64,000 nucleotides of DNA from Streptosporangium sp. NBC_01495 (GCF_036250735.1 NZ_CP109430.1:248001-312000), one strand, 5' to 3'; counted from the stretch's first letter, positions 1-8,433 are shown. The notes: generated from the sequence alone by a model not told the origin. Numbers and translations are program-made.

Positions 1-114
1 GCCTGGGGGCCGCGCCTGCGCAGCGGCGAGTGCACGTTGGTGATCGGCTCCGACGACAACTTCGACAGCGACGAGGTCACCCAGTTCCTGGCCTTCGCGG
101 CCCGGGGCTGCTGA
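1..114 (+). CDS. C-terminal end of an esterase-like phytase-family protein (partial)
   Basis: Only the last 37 codons are inside the window, ending in TGA at 112-114. The visible tail carries LVIGSDDNF followed by a VTQFLAF segment. This is the closing strand pattern (SDDNF..TQ.LAF) of the phytase-like beta-propeller family, usually secreted proteins of 350-450 residues. Everything upstream, including the signal peptide and metal-binding residues, lies outside the window, so activity cannot be judged. A strong hairpin terminator follows about 90 bases downstream, consistent with this being the last gene of its transcript. Family assignment rests on this short tail only. Confidence 0.6.
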   Translation, partial: AWGPRLRSGECTLVIGSDDNFDSDEVTQFLAFAARGC

Positions 115-205
115 CGGCCATTGAAATAACACTGAAATAACACGAGATGACCGGTGTCGCCGCTGACCGCGAGGTGACGGCGACCCGATCGAGAAAGAAC
201 TCCGG

Positions 206-240
206 CGTGGCCGGGACCCGCGACAAGGGTCCCGGCCACG
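206..240 (+). terminator. Intrinsic terminator hairpin after the phytase-like gene
   Basis: A perfect 14-bp inverted repeat (CGTGGCCGGGACCC / GGGTCCCGGCCACG) with a 7-base loop. It lacks a long U tract, as is usual in actinomycetes. It lies downstream of the first gene and upstream of merR on the same strand, so it separates the two units. Confidence 0.75.
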
Positions 241-243
241 CCC

Positions 244-307
244 GCTGTCCCGCTGTCCCGCTGTCCCGCTGTCCCGCTCTCCCGTTGCCACGCTGCCACG
301 TTGCCAC
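244..307. repeat. 8-bp tandem repeat, eight units
   Basis: Eight consecutive 8-base units: four perfect GCTGTCCC copies, then GCTCTCCC, GTTGCCAC, GCTGCCAC and GTTGCCAC. They start just after the terminator stem. A pair of CTGTCCCGCCGTCAC copies follows at about 315 and 337. No gene overlaps convincingly; this is low-complexity intergenic DNA likely to vary in copy number between strains. Confidence 0.8.
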
Positions 308-474
308 GGGAAACCTGTCCCGCCGTCACAGGAGATCTGTCCCGCCGTCACGGGAAACGCCGCGATCCAGCACACGGTCGATACGTGACCGGCACACGAC
401 CGGGTCCTCCGCCCCCTGTCCCGCGGCCGGTCCCGGCGTCCCACGGGGAGATCGGGAGACGACGACGGTCCGGC

Positions 475-511
475 TGGTCCCTCCCGCTGTGGGAGGGGCC
501 ATGCTGATGAC
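475..511 (+). promoter_or_regulatory. MerR-type promoter/operator with 19-bp spacer
   Basis: A -35-like TGGTCC (475-480) and a -10-like CATGCT (500-505) are separated by exactly 19 bases. The spacer holds most of a perfect 7-bp inverted repeat, CCCTCCC (479-485) / GGGAGGG (491-497), with a 5-base centre. Over-long spacers with a central dyad are the hallmark of MerR-regulated promoters, where the regulator untwists DNA to activate. A transcript from this -10 would start at or next to the GTG at 512, so the mRNA would be leaderless. Autoregulation is inferred from position. Confidence 0.65.
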
Positions 512-1285
512 GTGAACGAGGGACACCTGTCGATCGGGCGGTTCGCCCGGCTGTGCCGGCTCAGCGTCAAGCAACTGCGCCACTACGACGAGCTGGGCCT
601 GCTGACCCCGGCGTACGTCGACCCGGACACCGGCTACCGCTACTACCGGCCGGACCAGGCACGCGCCGCGATGCTGATCGGCCTGCTGCGCTCCCTCGAC
701 GTCCCCCTGCCCTCGATCGGGCGGGTGTTGTCCGGCGAGGCGGGCGTGCTCGGCGGCGTACGCGACCGCATGGAGGCCGACCTGGCGCGCCGCGAGCGCA
801 ATTTCGCCGCGCTGGAGCGCATCCTCTTCGAGGGCCTGCCCCGGCCGGAGGTGACCGTCGTCCGCGAGCCCGCCCGGAGGGTGGTCGTCGTACGGGACAC
901 CGCGCCGCAGGAGCGGATCGGTCCCGTCACCTCGGCGTGCGTGGCCCGGTTGCTCGCGGCGGCGGGCGCGCCGGACGGGCTGCTGGTCGGCCTGTTCCCC
1001 CTCGACCTCGAGGAAGAGGTGGCCGTGGCCGTCGCGCTGGAGACGTCCGGGGACGTCCCGGGGACCTCCCCGGACGTCCTGCCGGGCGGCCGGTACGCCT
1101 CGGCGACCCACATCGGGGCGTACGACCAGATCTCGCTCACCGTGCACGCGCTGCTCGCCTGGGCGGGCGAGCGCGGGCACACGCCCCTCGGCCCGCTGCG
1201 CGAGGTCTACGTCTCCAACCCCGCCACCACGCCACAGGACCGGCTGGTGACGCATCTGATGATCAAACTGGAGGACCAGGAATGA
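512..1285 (+). CDS. MerR family transcriptional regulator with GyrI-like effector domain
   Basis: A 257-residue protein. Residues about 6-75 form the MerR winged helix (SIGRFARLCRLSVKQLRHYD, then GLL.P...D..TGYRYY). A short coiled segment (about 85-115) follows, then a C-terminal GyrI/BmrR-like ligand pocket (about 120-257, ending YVSNP...LVTHL.I.L). This architecture matches multidrug-sensing MerR activators of the BmrR/BltR/TipAL kind, which bind bulky hydrophobic drugs and activate their own or an adjacent promoter. The GTG start is chosen because it sits about 6 bases after the -10 of an overlapping MerR-type promoter, implying a leaderless message. No obvious efflux gene is adjacent; the next ORF is an unrecognised short frame. 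Confidence 0.9.
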   Translation: MNEGHLSIGRFARLCRLSVKQLRHYDELGLLTPAYVDPDTGYRYYRPDQARAAMLIGLLRSLDVPLPSIGRVLSGEAGVLGGVRDRMEADLARRERNFAALERILFEGLPRPEVTVVREPARRVVVVRDTAPQERIGPVTSACVARLLAAAGAPDGLLVGLFPLDLEEEVAVAVALETSGDVPGTSPDVLPGGRYASATHIGAYDQISLTVHALLAWAGERGHTPLGPLREVYVSNPATTPQDRLVTHLMIKLEDQE

Positions 1286-1605
1286 ACGCGGCCGCCGACG
1301 ACCCCGAAGTGGTCGAGGTCGGCCTCGCGCGCACCGGACGGGGGCGCCGGGCGGGCCCGCCTACCCGACGAGCATGGGAGCCCTGTAGGCCGTCGCCGGA
1401 GCGCTCCTCGGCATCGTGGCCCGTCACGGGCAGGTGTTCGAGATGCCCGTCCTCGAAGGTGCGGCCCTCGCCCGCTACCACCGTGGCGGGAGAGGTGGAA
1501 GCCCGCGCGGCATTACGTCAGTCCCAAACTGTCAAAAACGCCCGTATTAAAACCCCAAGAGGACTCATCGGGATTCACCGGGCCGTGCTTTCGAAAGCCG
1601 TCTGA
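1282..1605 (+). other. Unrecognised short frame after merR, possibly decayed
   Basis: An ATG at 1282 overlaps the merR stop and opens a 107-codon frame to TGA at 1603-1605. The first 40 codons have actinobacterial codon bias, but the product resembles no family I know. A different frame around 1390-1500 reads VAGALLGIVARHGQVFEMPVL, which looks more protein-like, so a frameshifted remnant of a translationally coupled gene is possible. The stretch after 1520 becomes A/T-rich and coding bias is lost. Confidence 0.2.
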
Positions 1606-1873
1606 CCGGGGTTGTTCCGGCTCCGGCGAGCCTTGATGGACACTTCCCGGCGCCCGTCCGTGGCTGGCCAAAAATATGTAAATTCTTGGATTCGCCGGAG
1701 CCGTCGATACGCCTCTCGTCATAGCTCCAGGCTGCTGGCTATCTGTCCGTTTCTTCGGTTTTCGTCTAGTCGATCTATGTCCGACGCTAGAACTTTGTTC
1801 GCGTAATGACAAATTTAATGATTTGGCTATACGATCGCCGTTCGTGGTTGGAGTTGATCTTTCAGGAACCCGA
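1606..1873. other. Unusually A/T-rich intergenic stretch
   Basis: This 270-base segment is visibly poorer in G+C than its surroundings (for example the run around 1670-1690 and 1795-1830). I see no gene family, RNA gene or clear hairpin in it. It may hold the promoter of the GPP34 gene, but no convincing -35/-10 pair can be fixed. Confidence 0.4.
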
Positions 1874-2479
1874 TTGGCCAACGATCTGTTCTTTGTCATG
1901 CATGACAACGCGACCGGCCGGATGAGGCTTCATGCCCGCCTGACCGGTCTGGGGCTGGCCGCCGCCGTCCTGGGAGAACTGATGCTCGCCGGGCGGATAA
2001 CCGTGGGATTGGCGGCGGGACAGATACGGCTCGTCGCACTCGACGCGGCGCCGCCCGAAGACGCGCTCGCCAGGACCGCCCTGGACCACATCGTCGCCGA
2101 ACCCTCGCATCGCTTCCGGACCTGGCTGCAGTTCCTCGCCCGTACGGCACTCACCGACGTGGCGGCCCGGATGACCGCGGACGGGCTGCTGCGCCCGCCC
2201 GGCAGGCGTCCGTCGCGGAGGCGGGTGCCGGTCGACGTGAACATCGCGGCGTGGCCCGGCGGACGCGTCAACCTGGCGATCCAGCGCCGTGAGCCACTCA
2301 ACGTCCAGGACCGCGTCCTGCTGGGGCTGCTCGTCGCGACCGGCGGCAACCAGCTCGTCCTGTGGGAGCAGAACCCGAGATATCTCTCCGACACGATCGC
2401 CACCCTTCCGGCGCCGCTCCAGGAACTGATCGCCCAGACCGAGGCTGCCGTAGGTGACTCCGTCATCAGCCGCCGGTGA
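1874..2479 (+). CDS. GPP34 (GOLPH3-like) family phosphoprotein
   Basis: The predicted 201-residue protein starts LANDLFFVMHDNATGRMRLH and continues into a helix rich in Leu and Ala (GLGLAAAVLGELMLAGRI), the N-terminal signature of the GPP34 fold. Eukaryotic GOLPH3 binds PI4P; bacterial members are common in actinomycetes and of unknown function. TTG 1874 is preferred over the TTG at 1823 because AGGAA (1864-1868) precedes it at ideal distance and the family usually begins near this point. The gene lies 30 bases upstream of an amino-acid permease on the same strand and may be co-transcribed with it. Alternative start: 1823 (17 residues longer). Confidence 0.8.
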   Translation: MANDLFFVMHDNATGRMRLHARLTGLGLAAAVLGELMLAGRITVGLAAGQIRLVALDAAPPEDALARTALDHIVAEPSHRFRTWLQFLARTALTDVAARMTADGLLRPPGRRPSRRRVPVDVNIAAWPGGRVNLAIQRREPLNVQDRVLLGLLVATGGNQLVLWEQNPRYLSDTIATLPAPLQELIAQTEAAVGDSVISRR

Positions 2480-2509
2480 ACCCACCCCCCTCATCTCAAG
2501 GATCCCCCC

Positions 2510-3982
2510 ATGCCCGTGACAGAACGAAGGGTCAGCGCCGTTTCCGAGGCGCTCGCCCAGGACCGCCTCGGTGTGCCGTCGGTGGTGTTCTTCGTCATCT
2601 CGGCGGCGGCACCGCTGACCGTCATCGGTGGCTCGGTGACCGCCGCCTACGCCGCGACCGGCGTGACCGGCGTGCCGCTCGCCTTCATCCTGCTCGGGGC
2701 CATCCTGGGCCTGTTCGCCGTCGGCTACGTGACGATGGCCCGCCACGTCGTCAACGCCGGGGCGTTCTACGCGTACACCGCGAAAGGCCTCGGCAGGCCG
2801 GTGGGGGTGGCGACCGCGTGGGTCGCGTTGCTGGCCTACAACGCGCTCCAGGTGGGTCTCTACGGCATGATCGGTGCGGCCGCCCAGCCGCTGATCGCCG
2901 ACTGGTTGGGAAGCTCCCCGCCCTGGTGGGTCATCGGGCTGGTCGCCTGGGCGCTGACCGGGGTGCTCGGCCTGATGCGGGTCGACGTGAACGGTAAGGT
3001 CCTGTCGGTCCTGCTGCTGACGGAGATAGCCGTCGTCGTCGTGTTCGACATCGCGGACCTGATCAACCCGGCGGCCTCGGGCTACAGCCTCGACGTCTTC
3101 GCCCCGTCGAACCTCTTCGTCCCCGGGATCGGCGCGGTGGTCGCGATCTGCATCGCGTCCTTCGCCGGATTCGAGTCGTCGGTGGTGTTCTCCGAGGAGA
3201 CCAAGGACCCGAGGCGCACGGTGCCGATCGCGACCTACATCGCGCTCGCCGTCATCTCCGGCCTCTACGCCCTCTCGTCCTGGGCGATGACCGTGCCGAT
3301 CGGCTCGGACAAGATCGTCGAGACCTCGCGCGAGCAGAGTTCGGCCCTCCTGTTCAACCTGGCCGGGCAGCACCTGGGGGCGACCATCGCCACCATCGGC
3401 TCCCTCCTGTTCGTGACGAGCCTCTTCGCCGCGCTGATCGCCTTCCACAACACGATCTCCCGCTACGTCTTCGCCCTCGGCAGGGAGAGGGTCCTGCCCG
3501 CGGCCTTCGGCCGTACCTCCCCCCGGACCGGTGCCCCGGTCAACGGCTCGGTGGCGCAGAGTGTCATCGGGCTGGTCACGATCGTCATATACGCGATCTT
3601 CGGCCTGGACCCGGTCGTCCAGCTGTTCTTCACCGTCGGGTCGTTCGGCGGCCTGGGACTGCTCATGATGCTGGCGGCCACCTCGCTCTCCGTGCTGGTC
3701 TTCTTCGCCAAGAACCCCAATGGGGAGAACGCCTGGCGGACCAAGATCGCCCCGGGTATCTCCTCGGTCCTGCTGGTCGTGGTCATCGTGCTCGTCATGG
3801 CCAACTTCGACATCGTGCTCGGCGTGGCCCCCGACTCCCCGCTCCGCTGGATCATGCCCGCCGTCTACTTCGTCGCCGCGGGCTTCGGCGTCATGTGGGG
3901 ACTCAGCCTGCGGGCCAGACGGCCGAAGGTGTACGCCAACATCGGGCTGGGCGCCCAGGCGGCTGTGGGAGGGACCGAATGA
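2510..3982 (+). CDS. APC-superfamily amino-acid permease
   Basis: A 490-residue integral membrane protein with about 12 hydrophobic segments. The first is FFVISAAAPLTVIGGSVTAAYA, followed by the APC consensus P.AFILLG and the GAFYAYTAKGLGRPVG loop. The family imports amino acids or amines with protons or by exchange. The substrate cannot be read from sequence; the GLG-P loop and the cytoplasmic FSEETKDPRRTVP segment (about residues 223-240) are typical of the YjeH/YhdG-like actinobacterial branch. The stop overlaps the ATG of a GNAT acetyltransferase, so transport and acetylation of an amine are likely coupled (inference). Confidence 0.9.
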   Translation: MPVTERRVSAVSEALAQDRLGVPSVVFFVISAAAPLTVIGGSVTAAYAATGVTGVPLAFILLGAILGLFAVGYVTMARHVVNAGAFYAYTAKGLGRPVGVATAWVALLAYNALQVGLYGMIGAAAQPLIADWLGSSPPWWVIGLVAWALTGVLGLMRVDVNGKVLSVLLLTEIAVVVVFDIADLINPAASGYSLDVFAPSNLFVPGIGAVVAICIASFAGFESSVVFSEETKDPRRTVPIATYIALAVISGLYALSSWAMTVPIGSDKIVETSREQSSALLFNLAGQHLGATIATIGSLLFVTSLFAALIAFHNTISRYVFALGRERVLPAAFGRTSPRTGAPVNGSVAQSVIGLVTIVIYAIFGLDPVVQLFFTVGSFGGLGLLMMLAATSLSVLVFFAKNPNGENAWRTKIAPGISSVLLVVVIVLVMANFDIVLGVAPDSPLRWIMPAVYFVAAGFGVMWGLSLRARRPKVYANIGLGAQAAVGGTE

Positions 3983-4572
3983 CCGAGATCATTCGTGTTC
4001 GGAACGCCCCCGGAGCCGCCGACGCCATCGGCGCGATCATCGCCACCTCCTTCCACGAGCAGGAGATCTCGGCCTGGATGATCCCGCCGGACGACGACCG
4101 CCGCCAGGTGATGCCCCCCTTCTTCTCCATGATCACCGAGAGCGCCCTCATCCACGGCGAGGTTTACGCGACGGCCGACATGTCGGCCGTGGCCGTGTGG
4201 TTCCACAAGGGCGTCGAGCCGCTCCCCGAGATCCCCGACCGGGCCGCCCGGGTGGAGGCGTTCGCCGGTCCGCACGTGGAGCGCATCGAGCGGATGGGGG
4301 AGGAGATGGACAAGCGCCACCCCCACGACCCGCACCACTACCTGGCGTTCCTCGCCGTGCTCCCCGGACACCAGGGGCGGAGGACGGGGACCCGGCTGCT
4401 TGAGGAGTACCACCGCGGACTCGACGAGGCGGGGATACCCGCGTACCTGGAGGCCAGCAGCACCCGCAGCCGCAGGCTCTACCTGCGCCACGGCTATCAG
4501 GACCTCGGCGACCCGATGTTCATGCCCGACGGCCCGCCGATGCTCCCGATGTGGCGCCCGCCGAACCCCTGA
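3979..4572 (+). CDS. GNAT family N-acetyltransferase
   Basis: 197 residues. The ATG overlaps the permease stop (ATGA), so translation is coupled. The acetyl-CoA binding core is near residues 118-140: YLAFLAVLPGHQGRRTGTRLLE contains the V.P..QG.G.G..L pattern, with Arg-Arg in place of the first Gly. The end of the domain shows A.LEAS...RRLYLRHGY, as in many actinobacterial acyl-CoA acetyltransferases. The likely substrate is a small amine or drug, by analogy and by proximity to an APC transporter; this is inference. A strong terminator 57 bases downstream closes the operon. Confidence 0.88.
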   Translation: MTEIIRVRNAPGAADAIGAIIATSFHEQEISAWMIPPDDDRRQVMPPFFSMITESALIHGEVYATADMSAVAVWFHKGVEPLPEIPDRAARVEAFAGPHVERIERMGEEMDKRHPHDPHHYLAFLAVLPGHQGRRTGTRLLEEYHRGLDEAGIPAYLEASSTRSRRLYLRHGYQDLGDPMFMPDGPPMLPMWRPPNP

Positions 4573-4893
4573 CCGGCAGCACCCCGATGAGGGGAGCCTT
4601 CGCCTCCGCCCCTGCCCCCCTTCTGCCCCCGCCTCCGCCCCCGTCGCGGGTCGGGGGCGGAGGCGGTTCGGGCCCCGGTGTTCTCGCGGCCCGCACAGTT
4701 CTCCCCGGCCCGCACGGTTCTCCCCGGCCCTCGCGGCCCATGGGGTCCGGGCCACCGTGACGCGCGGAACGCGTGGCCGAGCTGAGCCGATTGCTCATCT
4801 ACCCGGCATCGGCGAGCCACTCCTTCATCAACTCGATGTCATGTGAGGCTGTCAAGTTCGGATCGTAGGACGCTCTCCACACCGAGGAGACTC
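4573..4893. other. Intergenic region before the glycerophosphodiesterase
   Basis: About 320 bases that hold the terminator at 4629-4666 and a two-copy 20-base direct repeat; otherwise no gene is seen. The promoter of the next gene must lie in its last 100 bases, but no clear hexamers are visible. Confidence 0.5.
4629..4666 (+). terminator. Terminator closing the GPP34-permease-GNAT unit
   Basis: A perfect 15-bp stem (CCGCCTCCGCCCCCG / CGGGGGCGGAGGCGG) with an 8-base loop, 57 bases after the GNAT stop. Just downstream the phrase GGCCCGCAC(A/G)GTTCTCCCC is repeated twice in tandem (about 4688-4725). Confidence 0.8.
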
Positions 4894-5712
4894 ATGTTCC
4901 GACGACTCGGCCTCACTGTCACGACCACACTGACGATCCTGGCGGCGGTCGTCTTCCCCGCGACCGCCGCGGCGCCGTCGACTCCTGTCAACGTCGCCCA
5001 CCGCGGGGCGTCCGCGTACGCGCCGGAGAACACCGTCGCCGCCTTCGAACTGGCGGACGAGCAACGCGCCGACATGTTCGAGCTCGATGTCCAGGAGACG
5101 AAGGACCACAAGCTGGTCCTGATGCACGACACGACGCTGGCCCGTACCACCGACGTCGAAAGGGTCTTCCCCGGCCGGGCCCCATGGCGGGTCGGTGACC
5201 TCACGCTCGCGGAGATCCGCAGGTTGGACGCGGGCTCGTGGTTCGCCTCGAAGTACGGGGGCGAACCGGTGCCCACGCTCGGAGAAACGCTGCGCGCGAT
5301 GGGCGGACGCCGCCTCGGCCTGCTGCTGGAGATCAAGGCGCCACGGCTCTACCCGGGCATCGAGGCCCGCGTCGCCGACGAACTGCGCCGCCACCCCTCG
5401 TGGCTGGTGCCCGGCAGACTCGTCGTGCAGTCGTTCGACTGGGACTCGATGCGCACGTTCCACCAGATCATGCCCGAGGTCCCGATCGGTCTGATCGGCA
5501 CGCCGGAGGTCGCCGAGCTCCCGGGACTGGCGAGGTTCGCGGACCAGATCAACCCGCCGTACAACACCCTCACCCCGGCGTACGTCCGGAGCGTCCACAG
5601 CCACCGCATGGAGGTCCTGACCTGGACCGTGGACGATCCGGCGGTCATGCGACGCATGATCTCCCACGGGGTGGACGGCATCATCACCAACAGGCCCGAC
5701 CTGATGCGCTGA
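4894..5712 (+). CDS. Secreted glycerophosphodiester phosphodiesterase
   Basis: 272 residues from the ATG at 4894, which has GAGGAG 5 bases upstream; this makes the upstream in-frame GTG/ATG candidates unlikely. Residues 1-27 form a Sec signal peptide (MFRRLGLTVTTTLTILAA...ATAAA). The mature enzyme starts with NVAHRGASAYAPENT, the GDPD catalytic block: His and Arg of HRG, then Glu of PENT. Metal/catalytic residues follow in FELDVQ..KDHKLVLMHD and LEIK, and the C-terminal TWTVDDP...GVDGIITN.PD is canonical. It would hydrolyse glycerophosphodiesters to glycerol-3-phosphate and alcohols outside the cell, usually for phosphate scavenging. Transcribed alone between two terminators. Confidence 0.93.
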   Translation: MFRRLGLTVTTTLTILAAVVFPATAAAPSTPVNVAHRGASAYAPENTVAAFELADEQRADMFELDVQETKDHKLVLMHDTTLARTTDVERVFPGRAPWRVGDLTLAEIRRLDAGSWFASKYGGEPVPTLGETLRAMGGRRLGLLLEIKAPRLYPGIEARVADELRRHPSWLVPGRLVVQSFDWDSMRTFHQIMPEVPIGLIGTPEVAELPGLARFADQINPPYNTLTPAYVRSVHSHRMEVLTWTVDDPAVMRRMISHGVDGIITNRPDLMR

Positions 5713-5724
5713 CCTCCCCTGCGA

Positions 5725-5753
5725 GAGGGGACATCGACCGAGAGATGTCCCTC
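5725..5753 (+). terminator. Terminator after glycerophosphodiesterase
   Basis: Inverted repeat GAGGGGACATC / GATGTCCCTC (10 bp with a single-base bulge, 8-base loop) that starts 13 bases after the stop codon. Confidence 0.65.
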
Positions 5754-5844
5754 ACTGTTCATCCCGGCCATGTGACGACGGCGGGCGAACGGTTGAGAGC
5801 ATGAGCGGGCGAAAACGGGAAGCCACGACCCTGGAGCACGCACG

Positions 5845-6462
5845 GTGAGACCGACCAGCCCTGTCGCCGACGTCGCCGACGTTTCCGGCGGCACCTCCCT
5901 GCTCCGCGAGTTCCTGCGATCCCCGCTGCTGACCGCCACGGTCGCTCCGAGCTCGCGACGGCTCGGCGCGCAGATGGTCGTGCCGATACCCGAACGCGGA
6001 GAACCGACGATCGTGGAGCTGGGGCCGGGCACCGGGGCGTTCACCCAGGTCATTCAGGATCGCCTGGGGGGCAGGGGCCGTCATCTGGCCATCGAGCTCA
6101 ACCCGCGCCTCGCCGGGCTTCTCGGCCGTCGCTTCCCCGGGGTCGAGGTCGTGCACGCCCACGCGGCCGATCTGCCCCGGTTGATGGCCGAGCGCGGCCT
6201 GTCCGCCGACGTCGTGGTCAGCGGGCTGCCCTGGGTGGCGTTCCGGCCGGTGGAGGGCGTGCGGTTGCTGCCGCTGGTGGCCGGCTCGCTGTCCCCCGAC
6301 GGGGTGTTCACCCAGTTCGCCTACCGCTGGACGCGATGGGCGCCCCCCGCGCGGGAGCACCTCCGTGACCTCCGTACGACGTTCGAGGAGGTCGTGCTCA
6401 GCCGGACGGTATGGCGCAACCTCCCACCCGCCCTGGTGTATCTCGCCCGCCGCCCCCGGTGA
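5845..6462 (+). CDS. Class I SAM-dependent methyltransferase (phospholipid/rRNA-adenine methyltransferase-like)
   Basis: 205 residues from a GTG preceded by GGAG. After LLREFLRSPLLTATVAPSSRRL (the substrate-side helix typical of phospholipid N-methyltransferases) comes motif I VELGPGTGAFT at about 57-67, the acidic motif II AIELN at about 82-86, and an SGLPW motif at about 122 in the place of the NPPY/N.PF of rRNA adenine dimethylases. C-terminal residues RTVWRNLPPALVYLARR are the usual PmtA-like ending. It probably methylates a lipid head group, but rRNA or small-molecule methylation cannot be excluded. Confidence 0.82.
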   Translation: MRPTSPVADVADVSGGTSLLREFLRSPLLTATVAPSSRRLGAQMVVPIPERGEPTIVELGPGTGAFTQVIQDRLGGRGRHLAIELNPRLAGLLGRRFPGVEVVHAHAADLPRLMAERGLSADVVVSGLPWVAFRPVEGVRLLPLVAGSLSPDGVFTQFAYRWTRWAPPAREHLRDLRTTFEEVVLSRTVWRNLPPALVYLARRPR

Positions 6463-6507
6463 CGCCGGTCGTGCGGACGGGCCTCCGCGTGCTGTCAGGG
6501 ATCGAGG

Positions 6508-6747
6508 TCAGGTACGGGACAGGTGAAGACGGACCTGGATGCCGGGCTGATCGGTGCGGATCTCCAGCCGGCGTCGCACCCGCTCATCCGCCGGGCCGCC
6601 GGCGAAGTACACCACCCGCTCCCGGCGCTCCAACCCCCCGGTGACGAAGGCGGAAGCCACCTCACGCTGCTCGTCCTCATGTGAGAACGCCAGACACAGG
6701 TGATCGCCCAGCTTCACGTCCTTGACATGGCGCATCACTTCACCCAT
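6508..6747 (-). pseudogene. Truncated MEDS-domain protein
   Basis: The 79-residue frame begins MGEVMRHVKDVKLGDHLCLAF, then residues for HEDEQREVASAF and GLERRERVVYFAG. This is the first third of a MEDS/DcmR-type sensory domain, which in actinomycetes normally runs 150-180 residues and is often fused to a STAS or kinase domain. Here the similarity stops after the first strand-helix unit and the frame closes after an unrelated tail. It lies head to head with a STAS-domain gene, its usual functional partner, so the two may derive from a broken MEDS-STAS locus (inference). Confidence 0.5.
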
Positions 6748-7021
6748 CACCAGCTCATAGGAAAAGGTGATTTTTCGGGAATTTTGCTGCTTTCTCCGCG
6801 CAAGCCTATACAGGCCACCCCCGCCCGAGGAGAGCCCGTTGGTCGTTGAGGCGGCTGCCCCGACGGTCACCGCGTCCGGCCAGGCCGGCCGGGGCGTTCG
6901 CGGCGGCCGGGCCGGGACATGCGCCGACGGAATCATGTTTGGTCCGAGCCGAAGTGCATCGCCGCCCTCGATCGGGGTATCGCGGGGGTCCGCCAACGGT
7001 ACGCGGCCAGGGAGGGCTTGG

Positions 7022-7393
7022 GTGGATCATCATCGGCAGGAGTTGTGGGTACGGGTGACCCATCACGGGCACTGCAGCGTGCTGGAGGCCGGTGGGCACC
7101 TGGACTTCATCACCGCGCCCACGCTCACCGGACACGTCGACGCGGTCTGGGAGATGAGCGCCGGTCCCCGCCTGGTGCTGGAACTGTCACGGCTGACCTT
7201 CTACGACTCCACCGCCCTGGGAGTCCTGGCCCACACTCGGCAGCGCGTCCAGGACACCACCACCGGCCGGCTCCTGTTCGCGGGCGTCCCCGATGGGCTG
7301 CTGCACCTGCTGCGGCGCACCGGCCTGCTGCCCCGCTTCGAGTTGCGCGACAGCGTCGAACAGGCCGTCGCCGACCTGCTCCCCGCGGAGTGA
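7022..7393 (+). CDS. STAS-domain anti-anti-sigma factor
   Basis: 123 residues starting at GTG 7022, chosen because GGGAGGG lies 5-8 bases upstream and because the family is 110-125 residues; longer upstream frames are low-complexity and lack bias. The SpoIIAA-like core is clear: VLEAGGHLDFITAPTL, then LVLELSRLTFYDSTALGVL with the conserved Asp-Ser pair at the phosphorylation site, and a final helix. Such proteins bind anti-sigma kinases when the Ser is unphosphorylated and release a stress sigma factor. No partner kinase or sigma gene is in the window; a truncated MEDS gene is divergent. Confidence 0.85.
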   Translation: MDHHRQELWVRVTHHGHCSVLEAGGHLDFITAPTLTGHVDAVWEMSAGPRLVLELSRLTFYDSTALGVLAHTRQRVQDTTTGRLLFAGVPDGLLHLLRRTGLLPRFELRDSVEQAVADLLPAE

Positions 7394-7915
7394 GGTATCG
7401 CCCCCGCTCTCCCGAGGATCGAAAATCTATAGTGGTCGAGGTAGACATTCGCATCAGATGGACGTAAGGTTTCTGGCATAGCAAGGAACGGATCCACGAG
7501 GGCAGCGCAGAACGGCATGACGACGAGCTGCCCGGACGAACGTGGACAGCAGTAGACGCGGAAAACGGCAGAAGGTCGGATGTGCCAGGGCCGACGCAGG
7601 TGAAGGGTCCCGGCCATGGACGCACTGCCACCGTGATAGATGAGGTCGAGGAAACAGGGACAGCAAAGAGCGAAGGGAGTGTTGAACGCCATCAGGATCG
7701 CCCGTCGTCGGCTGACATTCGCCACACGGGTGCCGCGGCTCCACGGATTGGACGGTGGTCTACGGTCACGCATACGCGATCCCCGCATCCCCGCCCCCAT
7801 CGGGCGGCCAATGCGGAAGCAGTGAATCGGCCTCAGGCCGATAGATGGTGTTGAACCTCGTGGGCCCCGGCGCGTTACGCGCCGGGGCCCCTGTCGGCAT
7901 TTCCGGGAAGGTTAT
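7394..7915. other. Intergenic region with a palindromic hairpin, no gene seen
   Basis: 520 bases without a convincing gene on either strand; frames here lack codon bias and family resemblance. The only structure is the hairpin at 7862-7890. Confidence 0.5.
7862..7890. terminator. Perfect 13-bp palindromic hairpin
   Basis: GGGCCCCGGCGCG / CGCGCCGGGGCCC with a 3-base loop (TTA), 25 bases upstream of the next merR start. It can work in both directions and may attenuate read-through into the downstream gene. Confidence 0.6.
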
Positions 7916-8359
7916 ATGGATCAAGGACAGACAGCATCGGACGCCCGTTCGGGCTCCAGGCCTCCCAAGGCCACCGACAGGGCTCCCGCGGCCGAGAGTC
8001 TCCCCGGCGCCTCGGGGACGACGTCCGGTCACCGGTTCGACGACGAGGACTATCCCGCCTACAGCATGGGCCGCGCCGCCGAGATGCTCGGCGTCACCCC
8101 GGCGTTCCTGCGCAACCTGGGCACCGCCAAACTGATCGAGCCACAGCGCTCCGAGGGCGGCCACCGCCGCTACTCGCGCTACCAGCTCCGCCTGGCCGCC
8201 CGCGCCCGCGAACTGGTCGACCAGGGCACCGCCCTGGACGCCGCCTGCCGCATCATCATCCTGGAAGACCAGCTCGCCGAGGCCCTGCGCATCAACACCG
8301 AACTCCAGCGGGCCCGAGACCGGCAACACCCCGACAGCACCGGCGACCGCCCGGCGTGA
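7916..8359 (+). CDS. MerR-like helix-turn-helix regulator with disordered N-terminus
   Basis: 147 residues; GGAAGG lies 4 bases before the ATG. The first 45 residues are Pro/Ala/Gly-rich and disordered. Residues about 48-120 match the widespread Streptomyces single-domain MerR protein: YPAYSMGRAAEMLGVTPAFLR, then LIEPQRSEGGHRRYSRYQL and ARARELVDQGTALDAACRI. A short coiled coil follows (EDQLAEALRINTELQ). These proteins have no ligand domain and are associated with stress responses; targets are unknown. Transcribed alone, convergent with the transglycosylase gene. Confidence 0.85.
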   Translation: MDQGQTASDARSGSRPPKATDRAPAAESLPGASGTTSGHRFDDEDYPAYSMGRAAEMLGVTPAFLRNLGTAKLIEPQRSEGGHRRYSRYQLRLAARARELVDQGTALDAACRIIILEDQLAEALRINTELQRARDRQHPDSTGDRPA

Positions 8360-8433
8360 GGGGCCCGGCCCTCATACCGGCATACCGGCTTTCCGGCGGT
8401 GGCCCCCGTCCGGCAGCGGTGCGGGACGTGGGC

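Noticed and set aside
1862-3448. 528-codon minus-strand frame opposite the GPP34 and permease genes
   Set aside because: Mirror frame of strongly biased genes; composition is Arg/Gly/Asp-rich with no domain.
7394-7915. Possible small RNA or tRNA in the STAS-MerR gap
   Set aside because: No tRNA fold and no promoter-terminator pair apart from the hairpin at 7862.
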